A stretch of DNA of 64,000 nucleotides from NCBI GenBank assembly GCA_018242295.1, contig JAFECE010000011.1, forward strand, positions 744,001-808,000. Direction: 5' to 3'. Origin of the DNA: Pseudomonadota bacterium (GTDB lineage Bacteria > Pseudomonadota > Alphaproteobacteria > Rhizobiales > Hyphomicrobiaceae). Made by a program: the position numbers and the translations under genes. Position 1 is the stretch's first letter, and each line of letters opens with the position of its first letter. The notes beneath the pieces were generated by a model. The model made no database searches. It saw only the letters and a list, made by a program, of their open reading frames with translations, and was not told the DNA's origin. Positions 24,878-33,681 of the stretch are shown piece by piece.

Positions 24878-26389
24878 TTAAAGCGGCGGTGTGGGCGGAT
24901 CGGAAAGCAGGTAGAGCACGTAGGTTGCGCCACCGGGGCCGCCGTTGGCGCGCGTCAGTGTTCCGAGCGGTTCGACCTTGCGAAATTTCTGCTGCAGCAA
25001 TGGCAGATCAGCACGTCTTTCGAGTTCAACGTAGAGGGCGGGCTTTTCGAGCAGAGAGGCGCCGAGCGGCGGCAGGAACTCATAGCGAATGCGCTGGTCG
25101 AGCTGCGCGACGTCGCTTCGTCCTTTGAGGCCCATGAAAAGCTGTCCGGTCGTCGCGTAACTCGAGGTGGCGACCCAGCCGGCATCCGTTTCGCGGCGCT
25201 TGGCTTCGATTGCATCGGCCAACGCCGGCCAACCGCGCATCTGCTCCGTCGGGTCTTTTGCAGTGACCACCAGCGGATGGATCGCGTGCGCATAGATGGC
25301 GGCCGTCATCGCGAAGCCGGTCGCGAGCGCGGCAAGGAATGTCGTGCGCCGCCATTTCGGCGAAACGTTCTGAAGCGCGATTGCGGCGCATATGGCGAGG
25401 GACGGATAAAGGGGGGCGGGCCAGTTGCCCTGCACGCGGTCGTGGAGTGCGTGGGCGAGGAAGTAGATCAGCATCGGCAGTACCGCCGCGGCCAGCAGCA
25501 GATCGTTTTCCTTGTGGCCGCGGCTGGCGATTGCTGAGCGGGCGACCCTTATGAGACCGGCAATGGCCAGCACCGCGATGACCGGGCTGGCCAGCGCGAT
25601 GAACCCGCCGATGAACTCGAGCAGATAGGTGGGTCCGGCCGAACCGTTATTGGCGACGCGTCCGAACTGCTTGGTGAAGGATGCCCAGCCGTGCTCGGCG
25701 TTCCAGATGACGACGGGGCTCGCGATCGCGGCCGCGATGATGCCGCCGATCCAAAGCTCCGGCGCGCGCAGCCATTTGCGATTTTCGGGCGTCGCGAGCA
25801 GCCAGACGAGAATGGTGCCGCCGAGGAAGAGGTTCGTATATTTCGAAAGCAGGCCGAGGCCTGCGAACAGTCCGACGGCGAGCCACCATCTGGCGTTCTG
25901 GCTGCGGTTCAGCTCGGCGAGTGCCCAGATCACCAGTCCGGCGCAAAGCACGGACGGCAGATCCGGCGTGACGATGATGCCGCCGACCGCGAGCAGCGGC
26001 ATCGCGAGCATGATCCAGACCGATCGCCGCGCTATCTCCGATCCGTAGAGGAGATAGGCCGTTCGCCAGAGTACGAGGGTGCCGGCTGCGCCGATGAGGG
26101 GGCCGAGCAGACGAACGCCGAGTGTCGTATCTCCGGCGATGGCGCGGCCCGCGCCGATGATCCAGGCCACCATCGGCGGGTGATCCAGATAAGAGAGCGA
26201 AGGCGCGAGAGACCAGATCCGATAATAGGCCTCATCGTCGACGAGGCCGAGATAGCTCGCGAGGCCAAGCCGAATGGCGGTAAGCGCGAGCACGGCTGCG
26301 AGCAGCACGCTGTTCGCCGTGCGATTGTCGGACTGCCGTTCACCGGCGGCGGAGCCGCTTACCGCTTCGGTGGTTAGAACGGCCGTCAT
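24878..26389 (-). CDS. GT39-type (ArnT/PMT-like) membrane glycosyltransferase
   Basis: 503 residues with about eleven membrane helices. Near residue 50 is YLGLVDDEAYYRIWSLAPSL, with the acidic pair typical of GT39/GT83, followed by SYLDHPPMVAWIIGAGR and VTPDLPSVLCAGLVIWALAE. Such enzymes move a sugar from a polyprenyl-phosphate donor to a lipid or protein on the periplasmic face. The ATG at 26389 overlaps the GT2-GtrA stop codon by four bases, which indicates translational coupling and a common pathway. Confidence 0.9.
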   Translation of the reverse strand: MTAVLTTEAVSGSAAGERQSDNRTANSVLLAAVLALTAIRLGLASYLGLVDDEAYYRIWSLAPSLSYLDHPPMVAWIIGAGRAIAGDTTLGVRLLGPLIGAAGTLVLWRTAYLLYGSEIARRSVWIMLAMPLLAVGGIIVTPDLPSVLCAGLVIWALAELNRSQNARWWLAVGLFAGLGLLSKYTNLFLGGTILVWLLATPENRKWLRAPELWIGGIIAAAIASPVVIWNAEHGWASFTKQFGRVANNGSAGPTYLLEFIGGFIALASPVIAVLAIAGLIRVARSAIASRGHKENDLLLAAAVLPMLIYFLAHALHDRVQGNWPAPLYPSLAICAAIALQNVSPKWRRTTFLAALATGFAMTAAIYAHAIHPLVVTAKDPTEQMRGWPALADAIEAKRRETDAGWVATSSYATTGQLFMGLKGRSDVAQLDQRIRYEFLPPLGASLLEKPALYVELERRADLPLLQQKFRKVEPLGTLTRANGGPGGATYVLYLLSDPPTPPL

Positions 26390-27564
26390 CGCCGCCAAGT
26401 GAATGCAGAGCTGACGGCGTAATTGAAGACGGCTGCCATGAGAGCGCCTGCGATACCAGCCCGCCACCATGTTGTGTCGTGGCTATAGACGAGATCCGCA
26501 ACGCCGATGTTGGCGAGCGCGCCGATGCTACACACGACATAGAAAATCAGCAGGCCTTTGATCGCTTCGAAGCCGGTCAAGCGGCGGTCGCGGAACGTCA
26601 AGACGTTGTTCAAGAAGAAGTTGAAGGTCATGGCCACGAACGACGCGAAGATCTGGGCGACGTTGAAGGACGTGCCGCTGATGTGAATGGCACTTCGCAG
26701 CGCGAACAGGTGAACGACGAGGCCGAGTGATCCGACAAGCGCAAACAGGACAAATCGCGGCGGCAGGAGATTTCCGGAGATCTTGGCGAGAAGTAGCCCG
26801 AGAAAATCTGCGATGACGATGCCGTCGAGCTTCGACTTGCCGACGCGGCGAGGACGGAACACGTAAGGGATCTCGCGGATGCGGACGCCCGAGGGTGCGG
26901 ATGCCAGAATGTCGAGGAGGAGCTTGAAGCCGCCCGGCGAAAGGTTCGGCGCGATCGTGTCGATGAGGCTTCTTCTGAGCATGAAGAAGCCGCTCATCGG
27001 ATCGCTGACGTTCGTCCGCAGCAGAAGGTTCGAGAGGGCGGTCGCAAGCGAACTCGAGATGCGCCGCGCGGTCGAAAAGCCTTCGCGGGCTTCGCCCGAT
27101 TGGCTGTAGCGGGTGCCGATGACGATGTCCGCGCCGCCGCCTTCGATATCGCTCAACATACGCGGCAGCAATTTTTCGTCGTGCTGGAGATCGGCATCGA
27201 CGACGGCCACGATGTCGGCGGCAGAGGCGAGCATGCCTTCGATCACGGCGCCTGCGAGACCTCGGCGGCCGACTCTGCGCATGGCACGGACGCGCGGATC
27301 GTTTGCGCCGATGGCGCGGATGGCACCCATCGTGCCGTCCGGGCTGTCGTCGTCGACGAAGATCACTTCCCAGCGGATGCCTGCGAGCGCGGCGTCGAGC
27401 GCGGCGATCATGGCGGCGATGTTGCCCGCCTCGCAATAGGTCGGGATGACGACGGTCAGCCGCGGCCGGAAATTGCCTGCCTCACGCGGTGATCCAATTG
27501 CCGGGCTGGTAGTGTCTGGCACGGTAATCCCGGTTAGCGTTTCGGACGTCACCATGAGCACCAT
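26386..27564 (-). CDS. GT2 polyprenyl-phosphate sugar synthase fused to GtrA domain
   Basis: 392 residues. Residues 30-260 form a DPM1-like GT2 domain: LTVVIPTYCEAGNIAAMIAA, VIFVDDDSPDGTMGAI, AVVDADLQHDEKLLPRML and VSDPMSGFFMLRRSL. Residues 270-390 form a GtrA flippase-like domain with four helices (LFALVGSLGLVVHLFALRSA, FFLNNVLTFRDRR). The fusion would load a sugar onto polyprenyl phosphate and help present it across the membrane for the GT39 enzyme encoded next. It overlaps the PAP2 gene upstream by several bases. Confidence 0.92.
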   Translation of the reverse strand: MVLMVTSETLTGITVPDTTSPAIGSPREAGNFRPRLTVVIPTYCEAGNIAAMIAALDAALAGIRWEVIFVDDDSPDGTMGAIRAIGANDPRVRAMRRVGRRGLAGAVIEGMLASAADIVAVVDADLQHDEKLLPRMLSDIEGGGADIVIGTRYSQSGEAREGFSTARRISSSLATALSNLLLRTNVSDPMSGFFMLRRSLIDTIAPNLSPGGFKLLLDILASAPSGVRIREIPYVFRPRRVGKSKLDGIVIADFLGLLLAKISGNLLPPRFVLFALVGSLGLVVHLFALRSAIHISGTSFNVAQIFASFVAMTFNFFLNNVLTFRDRRLTGFEAIKGLLIFYVVCSIGALANIGVADLVYSHDTTWWRAGIAGALMAAVFNYAVSSAFTWRR

Positions 27565-28355
27565 CGGGCGAGGGGGTTTGGCGTGTCGGTCAAAGGATCA
27601 GCTTTTCCTGTACGCGAAATCAAATCGAAAAGCAGGTAGATCGCGGCAACAGTTGCGGCCATAACGACCCCCGCGAAAATGACGTCGGACAAGAAATGCG
27701 CGCCTTGCGACATGCGCACGAGGCCCGAGAAGAGCCCGCACAGCGCGCCCGCGAGGATAAGCCTGCTGCCCATGCCAGCGAAGAGAAACGCCGCGGCGAA
27801 GAACGCCGTGTAGGCCATCGATGCTTCGCCTGCCACGAAAGAACAGTTCTTCTCGCATTGCTTCGAAGGCTTGAGCGGCGGCGTATATGTTTTCGTGCCG
27901 CCGAACTCGACGAGGTGAACGGGTCGTGCCCGGCCCCAATTGTCTTTCAGAATGGTATTGGCGACGATGCCGGGTCCGATCGCGAGGCACGCCGACAGGA
28001 AGAGCCATTTGGGAGCGGTCAAGCCGAAGCTCGCGCGCTTGCGCAGGACGGAGGCTCCGAGGCCGCAGACGGTAAGAACGCAGAAGCCAACGAAGGAAAT
28101 ATATAGCGTCAGGCGGATTACGTCGGCGATGGTCGTCGCCGTGCCCGAGTAGATGCCGCCGCCTTTGCCGACGAAGATGCCGTCGCCACGATAGAAGAAT
28201 GCAGCCGTCCGCGTATCGATTTCCGGGAAAAGGCTGAACAAAACTCCGGCAAGCACACCGACAATCGCTGCACCCCAGAGGAGCAACGCGACGTTCCTGC
28301 TTTTTTCCTGTGCCCCGAATTCGGTTTGCGGTTCACCCGCGATCATGATTCCCAT
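27549..28355 (-). CDS. PAP2-family membrane phosphatase (copy 1)
   Basis: 268 residues with about six helices. PAP2 motif 1 is KDNWGRARP and motif 3 is RMSQGAHFLSD, both complete. Motif 2 reads FVAGEAS, so the usual SGH is AGE and the general-acid histidine is replaced by Glu. Likely removes phosphate from polyprenyl pyrophosphate or lipid A at the periplasmic face. The stop overlaps the start of the GT2-GtrA gene. Start at ATG 28355; the frame is open upstream to 28439. Confidence 0.9.
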   Translation of the reverse strand: MGIMIAGEPQTEFGAQEKSRNVALLLWGAAIVGVLAGVLFSLFPEIDTRTAAFFYRGDGIFVGKGGGIYSGTATTIADVIRLTLYISFVGFCVLTVCGLGASVLRKRASFGLTAPKWLFLSACLAIGPGIVANTILKDNWGRARPVHLVEFGGTKTYTPPLKPSKQCEKNCSFVAGEASMAYTAFFAAAFLFAGMGSRLILAGALCGLFSGLVRMSQGAHFLSDVIFAGVVMAATVAAIYLLFDLISRTGKADPLTDTPNPLARWCSW

Positions 28356-28439
28356 CGGACTCAAATAGTCTCCGCCCGAGGCTCGCTTAAACTTTCGGTT
28401 TGCGGATGTCACGTAGCAGCATTCGACCAGGCCAGACAC

Positions 28440-29210
28440 TCAGGCCGAGCCCGGCTCGATCAGACCCGCACGCTCGCCTTCCAATGTGTCGAAAAGGAGT
28501 TGCAGGCATCCGGCGGTAATCGCCATCAAAACCCCAGCAAAGATCACGTCCGACAGGAAGTGCCCGCCCTGGGCCATTCGGGTCAGTCCAGAGAGGCCGC
28601 CGAGGACGATCGCGGATGTGACAAAGTTGCGCGAGAGGGATTTGAAAAGCATCGCGGCGGCGAACAGCACGATGAAGATCGATGAAGCTTCGCCGGAAAC
28701 GAACGAGCAATTGTATTGGCACTGGTTCGAAGGTGGAAACGGTGCGGCGAACGCCTTGGTGCCTGCGAATTCGACGACTTCGCGTGGACGAGCGCGGCCC
28801 CAGTGATCCTTGAAGCCGAGGTTGGCGACGACCAGCGGGCCCGTCAGCAGGCAAACGGCCAGGAACAGCCATTTCCTTTTGTCGACGCCGAGCCAGCCGG
28901 AGGCTGTCCGCGCGGTGATGAACAATCCCACGAGGGTTAAAGCGCACGTCACGTAGAACGCGACGTTGAAGGCGAGGCGCAGCATCCAGAAGGCCGTCAG
29001 CTGATTGCCGACGAATTGGCCGTTGCCTGCATAGAACAAGTGAGCGGCAGCGAGATCGATGCCGGGCATCACGCCGAAGATGGCGAATGAAAGGGCGCCG
29101 ACGGCGACGGCGCCCTTGATCAGGCCAATTGCATCGATGACTGGCTTAGCTTCGGCAACGTCATTTTCATGACGTTCTTCCATACCGAAAGCAAAGCCCG
29201 GCACCGACAT
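28440..29210 (-). CDS. PAP2-family membrane phosphatase (copy 2)
   Basis: 256 residues, paralog of the next gene. Motifs are KDHWGRARP (motif 1), FVSGEAS (motif 2, again Glu for His) and RMAQGGHFLSD (motif 3). A conserved CQYNCSF cysteine pair precedes motif 2 in both copies (CEKNCSF in copy 1). It is the first gene of a likely four-gene operon with copy 1, GT2-GtrA and GT39. The start follows a G-rich stretch at 29211-29225; ATG 29183 is an alternative. Confidence 0.9.
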   Translation of the reverse strand: MSVPGFAFGMEERHENDVAEAKPVIDAIGLIKGAVAVGALSFAIFGVMPGIDLAAAHLFYAGNGQFVGNQLTAFWMLRLAFNVAFYVTCALTLVGLFITARTASGWLGVDKRKWLFLAVCLLTGPLVVANLGFKDHWGRARPREVVEFAGTKAFAAPFPPSNQCQYNCSFVSGEASSIFIVLFAAAMLFKSLSRNFVTSAIVLGGLSGLTRMAQGGHFLSDVIFAGVLMAITAGCLQLLFDTLEGERAGLIEPGSA

Positions 29211-29305
29211 CCCACCACCCCGACATATCTCAAGGTCCAGCCTATCGGTAGCCAAGATGGCAGCGGCACGTCAGTTTGATTACAGTTTCGTGACGTTGCC
29301 GGCGT

Positions 29306-30613
29306 TCAAGCGTTGCCGAACACGCGCCGGAAGATCGTGTCGACGTGGGCGGTATGGTAGTCGATATCGAACATCGCATCGAGCGCAGCAGGCGGCACCT
29401 TCGCCGTCACGTCTTTGTCGGACTTGAGTTCGGTTAGAAAGTCCTTGCCTTGCTCCCAAGTCTTCATGGCGTTGCGTTGAACGAGGGCGTAGGCATCCTC
29501 GCGGCTGACGCCGGCCTGGGTCAAAGCCAGCAGCACGCGTTGCGAATTGTGCAGGCCGCCAAGCTTTTCCAAGTTCTGCTTCATGGTTTCGGGATAGACG
29601 ACCAGCTTTTCGATGACGCCGGCGAGGCGGGCCAGCGCGAAGTCCAGCGTCACCGTCGCATCGGGGCCGATCATGCGCTCGACACTCGAATGCGAAATAT
29701 CGCGTTCGTGCCAGAGGGCGACGTTTTCCATCGCCGGAAGGGCGTAGGCGCGCACCATGCGGGCGAGACCCGTCAGATTTTCCGAGAGGACCGGGTTGCG
29801 CTTGTGGGGCATCGCCGATGAGCCCTTCTGGCCGGGCGAGAAGTACTCTTCCGCCTCCAGGACTTCCGTTCGCTGCAAATGGCGGATCTCGATGGCAAGT
29901 CGCTCGATGCTCGACGCGACGACGCCGAGGGTCGCGAAATACATGGCGTGACGGTCGCGCGGGATGATTTGCGTCGAGACGGGCTCAGGGACGAGACCCA
30001 TCTTTTCCGCCACGTACTCCTCGATGCGCGGATCGACGTTGGCGAAGGTTCCGACCGCGCCCGAGATAGCACAGGTGGCGACCTCCTTCCGGGCGGCGAC
30101 CATCCGTTCGCGGGCGCGCGTGAATTCGGCGTAGGCATAGGCGAGCTTGATGCCGAACGTCGTTGGCTCGGCATGGATGCCATGGCTACGTCCGATGGTG
30201 ATCGTATCCTTGAATTCGAACGCGCGGGCCTTGAGCGCGGCGAGGAGACGGTCGAGGTCCGCAATCAGGAGATCGGCGGCGCGGACCAATTGGACGTTGA
30301 GGCAGGTGTCCAAGACGTCGGACGACGTCATTCCCTGGTGGATAAAGCGGGCGTCCGGTCCCACGTGCTCGGCGAGGTGGGTCAAAAAGGCGATCACGTC
30401 GTGCTTCGTTACCGCTTCGATTTCGTCGATGCGGGCGACGTCGAAGGTCGCGGCCGACCCTTTTTCCCAGATGTTTTTTGCCGCAGCCTCGGGGATGATG
30501 CCGATCTTGGCTGTGGCCGTCGCGGCGTGGGCTTCGATTTCGAACCAGATTCTGAAGCGGGTCTCCGGCTCCCAGATGCGGGTCATTTCGGGACGTGAGT
30601 AGCGGGGTATCAT
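29306..30613 (-). CDS. purB: Adenylosuccinate lyase
   Basis: 435 residues of the fumarase/aspartase superfamily. It splits SAICAR to AICAR and adenylosuccinate to AMP, both releasing fumarate. It begins MIPRYSRPEMTRIWEPETRF. Visible signatures are GMTSSDVLDTCLNVQL, TIGRSHGIHAEPTTFG (catalytic His) and the GSSAMPHKRNPVLSENL loop with the catalytic serine. The ATG at 30613 matches the family N-terminus. It lies upstream of purC on the same strand, with lipid-sugar genes between. Confidence 0.98.
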   Translation of the reverse strand: MIPRYSRPEMTRIWEPETRFRIWFEIEAHAATATAKIGIIPEAAAKNIWEKGSAATFDVARIDEIEAVTKHDVIAFLTHLAEHVGPDARFIHQGMTSSDVLDTCLNVQLVRAADLLIADLDRLLAALKARAFEFKDTITIGRSHGIHAEPTTFGIKLAYAYAEFTRARERMVAARKEVATCAISGAVGTFANVDPRIEEYVAEKMGLVPEPVSTQIIPRDRHAMYFATLGVVASSIERLAIEIRHLQRTEVLEAEEYFSPGQKGSSAMPHKRNPVLSENLTGLARMVRAYALPAMENVALWHERDISHSSVERMIGPDATVTLDFALARLAGVIEKLVVYPETMKQNLEKLGGLHNSQRVLLALTQAGVSREDAYALVQRNAMKTWEQGKDFLTELKSDKDVTAKVPPAALDAMFDIDYHTAHVDTIFRRVFGNA

Positions 30614-31048
30614 CGAGCTAAATCCTTGATGCAACGCGGGAGGCGTAGCAGACGGGCAACGCTTCAGCAATCGCAGGGGGCCTTAGCCGCGGGCGCTTCA
30701 GCGAAACGCCGCGCGCTCTGAATTTTTCGCTGCCCTGCAGCAAATGCTTTGCAACAATTCGTGAATGGCAACTTCAATTACCGCCAGTGTATCGCCACGA
30801 ACGCCTGACCTATTTCCGCTATTGCGAGCGGGACGTTTCTGTTTTTTGTTCAGGTAATATTCAGGGCAGTTAAGTCACACTCGTAAAAATCGTCGGTCTA
30901 CGTTCAAATTTGCGCATTCAATTCGCGTAGGGGTGGGCCTACATTGAAAGACCCAAGGATGTAATGAGTCGATGAGCTCTACGGGGTGGCCAACTGAACC
31001 CCTGGTCCGGGCTCTACGCAAAAGCCATAAGCGGGAGACTTGAAGATA
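30614..31048. other. Intergenic region upstream of purB and the 67-aa gene
   Basis: This is a divergent promoter region, AT-richer around 30770-30900 (for example TTCAGGTAATATTCAGGG). The right part has the facing words CCCAAGGATG and GGTGGCC...GGGCTC. I see no gene in it. Confidence 0.4.
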
Positions 31049-31252
31049 ATGTCGCAACAGATGGGCAGCGGGGAGCTGGCTGAATTGGTTCATCAGATGG
31101 AACAGTCTGAGGACGATCCGCGCCAGTGCTACGCCCTCGTGAAAGAAAGAATCACTGAGTTTCGGGATTCGGGCCGGGATATTCCGGATGAATTGCGCAA
31201 ACTCGAAAGACGCCTAATGACGGAATGCATGCACGCTTCTCAGGGCCGCTAA
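31049..31252 (+). CDS. Small hypothetical protein (67 aa)
   Basis: The frame begins MSQQMGSGELAELVHQMEQS and continues as a helical, charged protein with DPRQCYALVKERITEFRDSG and RKLERRLMTECM, including two cysteines. It is followed by a good terminator, so it is a separate transcription unit. The start at 31049 is 12 bases after GGGAG; TTG 31040 is closer to it and possible. Family unknown; it could be a regulatory or adaptor peptide, but nothing shows this directly. Confidence 0.6.
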   Translation: MSQQMGSGELAELVHQMEQSEDDPRQCYALVKERITEFRDSGRDIPDELRKLERRLMTECMHASQGR

Positions 31253-31336
31253 TATTCCGAACATTGCAGGATCGTAATAATCTGCAATTGCGTCTCGTAG
31301 ATTTTCTCGTAGATTTATAGCTTCCGGATTCTTTCA

Positions 31337-31376
31337 GGCCGGCTTGCGCAAAATCCAGCGCAGGCGGCCTTTTGTT
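31337..31376 (+). terminator. Intrinsic terminator after the 67-aa gene
   Basis: GGCCGGCTTGCGC pairs with GCGCAGGCGGCC around an 8-base loop, followed by TTTTGTTT. Confidence 0.85.
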
Positions 31377-31433
31377 TATGTGCCTCTTTGAGACGGGCTC
31401 AGACCCCGCGCCGAAGCAGCTGTTGCCGCCTGA

Positions 31434-31679
31434 CTACAGGACGTTATGGGTGCCGTCGCAGTAGGGCTCGTCGTCCGTCGCCTTGCAGCCGCAGAGATTG
31501 AAGGTGCCCGTATGGTCCGGCACGAACCGCATCGGTTCGAACGACGTGCCTTGATGAGAGCCGTCGCAAAAGGGCTGGGTCTTGGACCGGCCACAACGGC
31601 AGTACCAATACTCCTGGCCTTCCGTGAGATCGACCTGGTAGGGCCCCGTTTGGGCGACTACGGCCTCGTCAGACATCAT
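31434..31679 (-). CDS. Dual CDGSH iron-sulfur domain protein
   Basis: 81 residues with two CDGSH motifs. The first is CRCGRSKTQPFCDGSH and the second is CGCKATDDEPYCDGTH. Each can bind one [2Fe-2S] cluster through three cysteines and one histidine. Bacterial members of this short two-motif type are cytosolic; their redox partner is unknown. The start at ATG 31679 follows ATGGAGC. Confidence 0.93.
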   Translation of the reverse strand: MMSDEAVVAQTGPYQVDLTEGQEYWYCRCGRSKTQPFCDGSHQGTSFEPMRFVPDHTGTFNLCGCKATDDEPYCDGTHNVL

Positions 31680-32044
31680 TGTGCTCCATCTCGCAGAGTA
31701 GGGCCCGCTCAACCGGCTCGCTGAACTCGTGTTGGCGAACCAGGCCGGTGCAGCCCGCGTTTTTTTGACTCGCTATCGGGTTTAGGAGCGCCGGGCAAGG
31801 GTCCCCGCTGTCCGGCTCAGCAGCTGGCTTCATCGTCCGGTCGTGGTCTGCCTAACAAGTGGGCGGGCAACTTTTTTCAGCAACGGCATTCTAGACATCG
31901 GCAAACGGCTGGGCGAATGTCACACACGGGCGTACGGAGTCCTGATTGGCGCGGCGGCGGGGGAATTGCCGTCCGGGTGGGGAAGGTTATCCAGCGCCAA
32001 AATGTCCTGTGACCAAAAATGTCCAGATCATGAGGGACCCGCGC
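31680..32044. other. Intergenic region between CDGSH and APC permease genes
   Basis: Divergent upstream region. A T run at 31760-31768 lies after a weak hairpin (GCAGCCCGCG). No coding frame or repeat is convincing. Confidence 0.35.
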
Positions 32045-33445
32045 ATGGCCGATCTCTTCCGCAAGAAATCTGTCGCCTACGACGACTCGGACTTCGGCAT
32101 GAAGCGTGTCTTGACCGCGCTCGATCTGACGCTGCTCGGCATCGGTGCGATCATCGGAACAGGCATTTTCGTCCTGACCGGCGTGGCGGCGGCGACGCAA
32201 TCGGGTCCAGCGGTCGTGCTCTCGTTCGTCGTCGCGGGATTCGCGTGCGGGTTTGCGGCGCTCTCGTATGCGGAACTCGCGTCGAGCGTCGGCGGATGTG
32301 GAAGCGCCTACGGCTATAGCTACGCTGCGTTCGGCGAACTCATCGCCTGGATCATCGCCTGGGACCTCATTCTCGAATACGGCGTCTCAGTCGCGGCGGT
32401 CGCCAATGGCTGGTCAGGCTATTTCAACAACGCGCTCACGGCCATCGGATTTGGCCTGCCGCCGGAGTTCACGAAGGGGCCGTTCGCGGGCGGGATCGTC
32501 AACCTTCCAGCGTTCGGTATCGTCTTCCTGTTGATGATCATGCTGATCATCGGAGTGAAGGAGACGGCGCGGGTCAACGCGGCGATGGTCGCGGTGAAGC
32601 TCGGGACGATCACGATCTTTCTGGCGGTCGCGATCTTCAACATTCACCCTGAGAATTGGACGCCGTTCGCGCCATTCGGCTGGTTCGAGCACACTCCGGA
32701 AGGCAGGCCGGTCGGCATTCTAGCTGGCGCGTCTCTCGTCTTCTTCGCCTACGTCGGCTTCGATGCGGTTTCGACGGCGGTCGAAGAAGCCCGTGACCCG
32801 CAGCGCGACGTGCCGACGGGGCTCATCGGTTCGCTGATCTTCTGCACGATCATCTATATCGTAGTGTCGGGCGTGCTGACCGGCATTGTCAATTACACCG
32901 AACTCAACGTGTCCTCGCCCGTCGCGTTCGCGCTCCAGAAAATCGGGTACAACTGGGCTTCGGCGCTGGTTGCCGCGGGCGTCATCACAGGTCTGACGAC
33001 CGTCATGCTCGTTCTCTACTACGCCCTGACGCGCATCATCGTCGGCGTATCGCGCGACGGGCTCCTCCCGCCCTATTTTTCGGTGGTCAACCGCCGCACG
33101 CATACGCCGGTCCGCACGACGGTCATTGTCGGTTTCGTCATGGCGGTCATGGCGGGCTTCATTCCGCTCGGCATTCTCGCCGAACTCGTGAACATCGGGA
33201 CCCTCGCGGCGTTCGTTCTCGTGTGCGCCGGCGTGATCTCGCTCAGATTTTCACACCCGGATTTGCCGCGGCCGTTCAAGATGCCCGGCGGCATTATCAT
33301 TCCCGCGCTCGGCATAATTTCCTGCGGTGCGCTGATCGCCTTCCTGCCGTTCGAGACGCACCTGCGTTTCGTTGTCTGGTTGGCCGTCGGGCTCGTCATC
33401 TATTTCGTCTATTCAATCAGGCACAGCCGGCTCGCGATCGCTTGA
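32045..33445 (+). CDS. APC-superfamily amino acid permease (YfnA/CAT-like)
   Basis: 466 residues with about twelve membrane helices. The opening MADLFRKKSVAYDDSDFGMK leads into LTLLGIGAIIGTGIFVLTGV, the conserved first helix of amino acid/polyamine/organocation transporters. The segments FFAYVGFDAVSTAVEEARDP and SRDGLLPPYFSVVNRRTHTP are typical of the YfnA/CAT branch that imports neutral or cationic amino acids. The start at ATG 32045 follows GAGGGA; ATG 32030 is an alternative. No regulator or binding protein is adjacent. Confidence 0.94.
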   Translation: MADLFRKKSVAYDDSDFGMKRVLTALDLTLLGIGAIIGTGIFVLTGVAAATQSGPAVVLSFVVAGFACGFAALSYAELASSVGGCGSAYGYSYAAFGELIAWIIAWDLILEYGVSVAAVANGWSGYFNNALTAIGFGLPPEFTKGPFAGGIVNLPAFGIVFLLMIMLIIGVKETARVNAAMVAVKLGTITIFLAVAIFNIHPENWTPFAPFGWFEHTPEGRPVGILAGASLVFFAYVGFDAVSTAVEEARDPQRDVPTGLIGSLIFCTIIYIVVSGVLTGIVNYTELNVSSPVAFALQKIGYNWASALVAAGVITGLTTVMLVLYYALTRIIVGVSRDGLLPPYFSVVNRRTHTPVRTTVIVGFVMAVMAGFIPLGILAELVNIGTLAAFVLVCAGVISLRFSHPDLPRPFKMPGGIIIPALGIISCGALIAFLPFETHLRFVVWLAVGLVIYFVYSIRHSRLAIA

Positions 33446-33681
33446 GGGCCAATTAACCGTCGAGCCCCCCTGGAAATTGACGAAGCGCGAGAGTAGGTTC
33501 CCGGCCGACCGCGGCCGCCTGTAAGCTTGCCTGCTCATCCGTCGGCCCGGATACGAGGATCAACACAAATGGACTGCGACAGTCGAAGTGACACTTCGAT
33601 TTCGCCCGCATCCCTCCAGCTCGCCTGATATCGGGCTCGCTCGGACGGCTGCGCGGTGGCCGTGAACCGGAAGGGCCTGAC

